Shown here: positions 39,240 through 40,794 of the stretch, in pieces | Numbering within the stretch: position 1 is the stretch's first letter | How the letters are laid out: every line of letters starts with the position of its first letter | DNA from: Paenibacillus solanacearum | Lineage (GTDB): Bacteria > Bacillota > Bacilli > Paenibacillales > NBRC-103111 | DNA length: 40,794 nucleotides | Direction: 5' to 3' | Assembly (NCBI RefSeq): GCF_910593845.1 | Contig: NZ_CAJVAS010000054.1 | Span: 1-40,794, forward strand | Made by a program: the position numbers and the translations under genes | The notes under the pieces: model-generated | Told to the model about the DNA's origin: nothing | The model's database searches: none | What the model saw: the letters and a program-made list of their open reading frames with translations, nothing else

Positions 39240-39314
39240 TGGAGCGGAAGACGGGATTCGAACCCGCGACCCTCGCCTTGGCAAGGCGATGCTCTACCCC
39301 TGAGCCACTTCCGC
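39240..39314 (-). tRNA. tRNA-Gly(GCC)
   Basis: Cloverleaf with anticodon loop TTGCCAA, acceptor GCGGAAG and encoded CCA. Confidence 0.95.
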
Positions 39315-39322
39315 ATATTAAA

Positions 39323-39394
39323 CTGGGGATCTAGGATTCGAACCTAGGCATGACGGAGTCAAAGTCCGTTGCCTTACCGCTTGGCTAATCCCCA
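39323..39394 (-). tRNA. tRNA-Gln(TTG)
   Basis: Cloverleaf with anticodon loop CTTTGAC and acceptor TGGGGAT/ATCCCCA. CCA is not encoded. Confidence 0.94.
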
Positions 39395-39410
39395 ATGATA
39401 GTAAAAAACA

Positions 39411-39487
39411 TGGGGCGATCGAAGGGAATTGAACCCTCGAGTGTCGGATCCACAAACCGATGCGTTAACCACTTCGCCACGATCGCC
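39411..39487 (-). tRNA. tRNA-His(GTG)
   Basis: Cloverleaf with anticodon loop TTGTGGA, the extra G at -1 typical of tRNA-His, and encoded CCA. Confidence 0.95.
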
Positions 39488-39499
39488 ATAAAATGTAAT

Positions 39500-39573
39500 T
39501 GGCAGGGGCAGCAGGAATCGAACCCACACCAAAGGTTTTGGAGACCTTTGTTCTACCTTTAAACTATGCCCCT
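39500..39573 (-). tRNA. tRNA-Trp(CCA)
   Basis: Cloverleaf with anticodon loop CTCCAAA, acceptor AGGGGCA and encoded CCA end. Confidence 0.95.
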
Positions 39574-39581
39574 AAAAATAA

Positions 39582-39667
39582 TGGTGGAGGCTGATGGATT
39601 CGAACCACCGAACTCGTCAGAGAACAGATTTACAGTCTGCTGCGTTTGGCCACTTCGCTAAGCCTCC
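39582..39667 (-). tRNA. tRNA-Tyr(GTA)
   Basis: Class II cloverleaf with anticodon loop CTGTAAA, a long variable arm and encoded CCA. Confidence 0.95.
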
Positions 39668-39680
39668 ATATGAAATTAAC

Positions 39681-39756
<76 letters not shown>

Positions 39757-39761
39757 GTAAA

Positions 39762-39837
<76 letters not shown>

Positions 39838-39866
39838 ATTATAATATATTTCTTTCATTCTGTAAA
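39838..39866 (-). promoter_or_regulatory. internal promoter in the tRNA array
   Basis: The minus strand has TTTACA (39861-39866), a 17-base spacer and a perfect TATAAT (39838-39843), inside the longest spacer of the array (79 bases, AT-rich). The -10 ends at the base before tRNA-Phe, so the start would fall about seven bases inside that tRNA. Confidence 0.6.
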
Positions 39867-39916
39867 CCTTTTTGTAAAATAAAAGCTACGCGTTCTATTT
39901 CCAAAAAGTAAATCAA

Positions 39917-39993
39917 TGGCGGAGCCGACGGGATTCGAACCCGCGGTCTCCTGCGTGACAGGCAGGCATGTTAGGCCTCTACACCACGGCTCC
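39917..39993 (-). tRNA. tRNA-Asp(GTC)
   Basis: Cloverleaf with anticodon loop CTGTCAC, acceptor GGAGCCG and encoded CCA. Confidence 0.95.
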
Positions 39994-40006
39994 ACACAAA
40001 GTAATT

Positions 40007-40083
<77 letters not shown>

Positions 40084-40098
40084 TCAGTAGTAATCTTA

Positions 40099-40174
40099 TG
40101 GTGGAGGCTGACGGGATCGAACCGCCGACCCTCTGCTTGTAAGGCAGATGCTCTCCCAGCTGAGCTAAGCCTCC
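40099..40174 (-). tRNA. tRNA-Val(TAC)
   Basis: Cloverleaf with anticodon loop CTTACAA, acceptor GGAGGCT and encoded CCA. Confidence 0.95.
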
Positions 40175-40185
40175 ATGGGATAAAG

Positions 40186-40257
40186 TGACCCGTAGGGGAT
40201 TCGAACCCCTGTTACCTCCGTGAAAGGGAGGTGTCTTAACCCCTTGACCAACGGGCC
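40186..40257 (-). tRNA. tRNA-Glu(TTC)
   Basis: Cloverleaf with anticodon loop CTTTCAC and acceptor GGCCCGT/ACGGGTC. CCA is not encoded. Confidence 0.94.
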
Positions 40258-40284
40258 TTACATAACAATCTAGTTGAAAATCTA

Positions 40285-40373
40285 CGGAGAGAGAGGGATT
40301 CGAACCCTCGAGACGCTTGTGACGCCTACACGATTTCCAATCGTGCTCCTTCGGCCAACTCGGACACCTCTCC
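40285..40373 (-). tRNA. tRNA-Ser(GGA)
   Basis: Class II cloverleaf with anticodon loop TTGGAAA, a long variable arm and acceptor GGAGAGG. CCA is not encoded. Confidence 0.94.
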
Positions 40374-40376
40374 ATA

Positions 40377-40452
40377 TGGCTCCCCGAACAGGACTCGAAC
40401 CTGTGACAACTCGATTAACAGTCGAGTGCTCTACCAACTGAGCTATCAGGGA
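40377..40452 (-). tRNA. tRNA-Asn(GTT)
   Basis: Cloverleaf with anticodon loop CTGTTAA, acceptor TCCCTGA and encoded CCA. It is the first tRNA after 5S. Confidence 0.95.
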
Positions 40453-40456
40453 ATAA

Positions 40457-40573
40457 TGCTTGGCGACGTTCTACTCTCCCAGGACCCTGCGGTCCAAGTA
40501 CCATCGACGCTGGAAGGCTTAACGTTCGTGTTCAGGATGGGTACGCGTGGTTCCCTTCCGCCATCATCACCAA
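40457..40573 (-). rRNA. rrf: 5S ribosomal RNA
   Basis: About 117 bases beginning TGGTGATGATGGCGGAAGGG and containing ACACGAACGTTAAG and the GAGAGTAGAACGTCGCCAAGC end, typical of Bacillales 5S. It lies between 23S and the tRNA array. Confidence 0.95.
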
Positions 40574-40675
40574 ACGATGTTTTGCATCAGCAAAACGGGT
40601 TGCGAAAGCATAAGCTCTCGTCAAGGCTTGCGCCCTGAAAACTGGATCGAAACAATACATGCTGAATAGCTTTTT

Positions 40676-40794
40676 GGATAAGCCCTCGACCGATTAGTAT
40701 TCGTCAGCTCCACACGTTACCGCGCTTCCACCCCGAACCTATCTACCTCGTCGTCTACAAGGGGTCTTACATACTGGGAAATCTCATCTTGAGG
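40676..40794 (-). rRNA. rrl: 23S ribosomal RNA, 3' end (partial)
   Basis: Leftward the sequence has AGATGAGATTTCCCAGTATG, then GTGTGGAGCTGACGAATAC and TCGAGGGCTTATCC, the conserved 23S 3' end. The gene begins beyond the right edge of the window. Confidence 0.96.

Overview
The window is a stretch of chromosome from a GC-rich, endospore-forming Firmicute, most likely Paenibacillus or a close relative. The evidence is SspI and YjcZ spore-related proteins, a LiaFSR envelope-stress system, a CcpN/PpsR gluconeogenic locus, and a tRNA array in the order of Bacillus subtilis trnD. The species cannot be fixed from the sequence alone. I see no insertion sequence, prophage, CRISPR array or integrase, so this looks like core chromosome between two ribosomal RNA operons.

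Layout. 1-600 holds the 5' end of a leftward 16S gene with its boxA and three near-identical tandem rRNA promoters. 866-2334 is an autoregulated MerR/short-chain dehydrogenase operon. 2612-4526 holds an rRNA/tRNA methyltransferase, a Ktr potassium-channel regulator and sspI with a SigmaG-type promoter. 4599-8856 is a leftward catabolic operon: LacI-type regulator, two Gfo/Idh/MocA oxidoreductases and a ThuA-domain protein. 9016-11302 is a rightward two-component system. 11447-14131 is prfC with a membrane-anchored metallophosphoesterase, followed by a cyclase-family hydrolase, zwf and ywmB. 17667-18732 carries a small Sm-like protein, an acetyltransferase and a 29-residue membrane peptide with its own near-consensus promoter. 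18885-21344 is an ECF sigma factor, its DUF4179 anti-sigma factor and a third small gene.

21549-26470 is the most integrated system: a leftward Lia/Psp envelope-stress locus. It encodes a LiaI-like membrane protein, a first PspA-family protein, a PspC-domain protein, a second PspA/LiaH protein, then LiaF, LiaS and LiaR. A perfect 7-4-7 inverted repeat of LiaR/VraR type lies upstream of the first gene. 26603-30300 holds a secreted protein of unknown function, an Eis-like acetyltransferase, an SH3-NlpC/P60 hydrolase and yjcZ. 30374-33087 is a molybdenum-cofactor cluster: mobA, a MOSC protein and a fused cytochrome-b/sulfite-oxidase-like enzyme. 33267-35891 is a gluconeogenic switch: ppsR, ccpN and the divergent class II fructose-bisphosphatase glpX, whose -10 region lies inside an exact match to the CcpN operator consensus. 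35971-38725 has a TauE-type transporter, a polysaccharide deacetylase and an SGNH hydrolase.

38843-40794 is the end of a second leftward rRNA operon: the 23S 3' end, 5S and 17 tRNA genes closed by a terminator. A strong internal promoter abuts tRNA-Phe.

Main points to follow up: apparent AUC initiation codons in ccpN and in the LacI-type regulator, the CcpN box in the glpX promoter, the Lia/Psp hybrid operon, the internal tRNA promoter, the 29-residue peptide, and the cytochrome-b/molybdopterin fusion.
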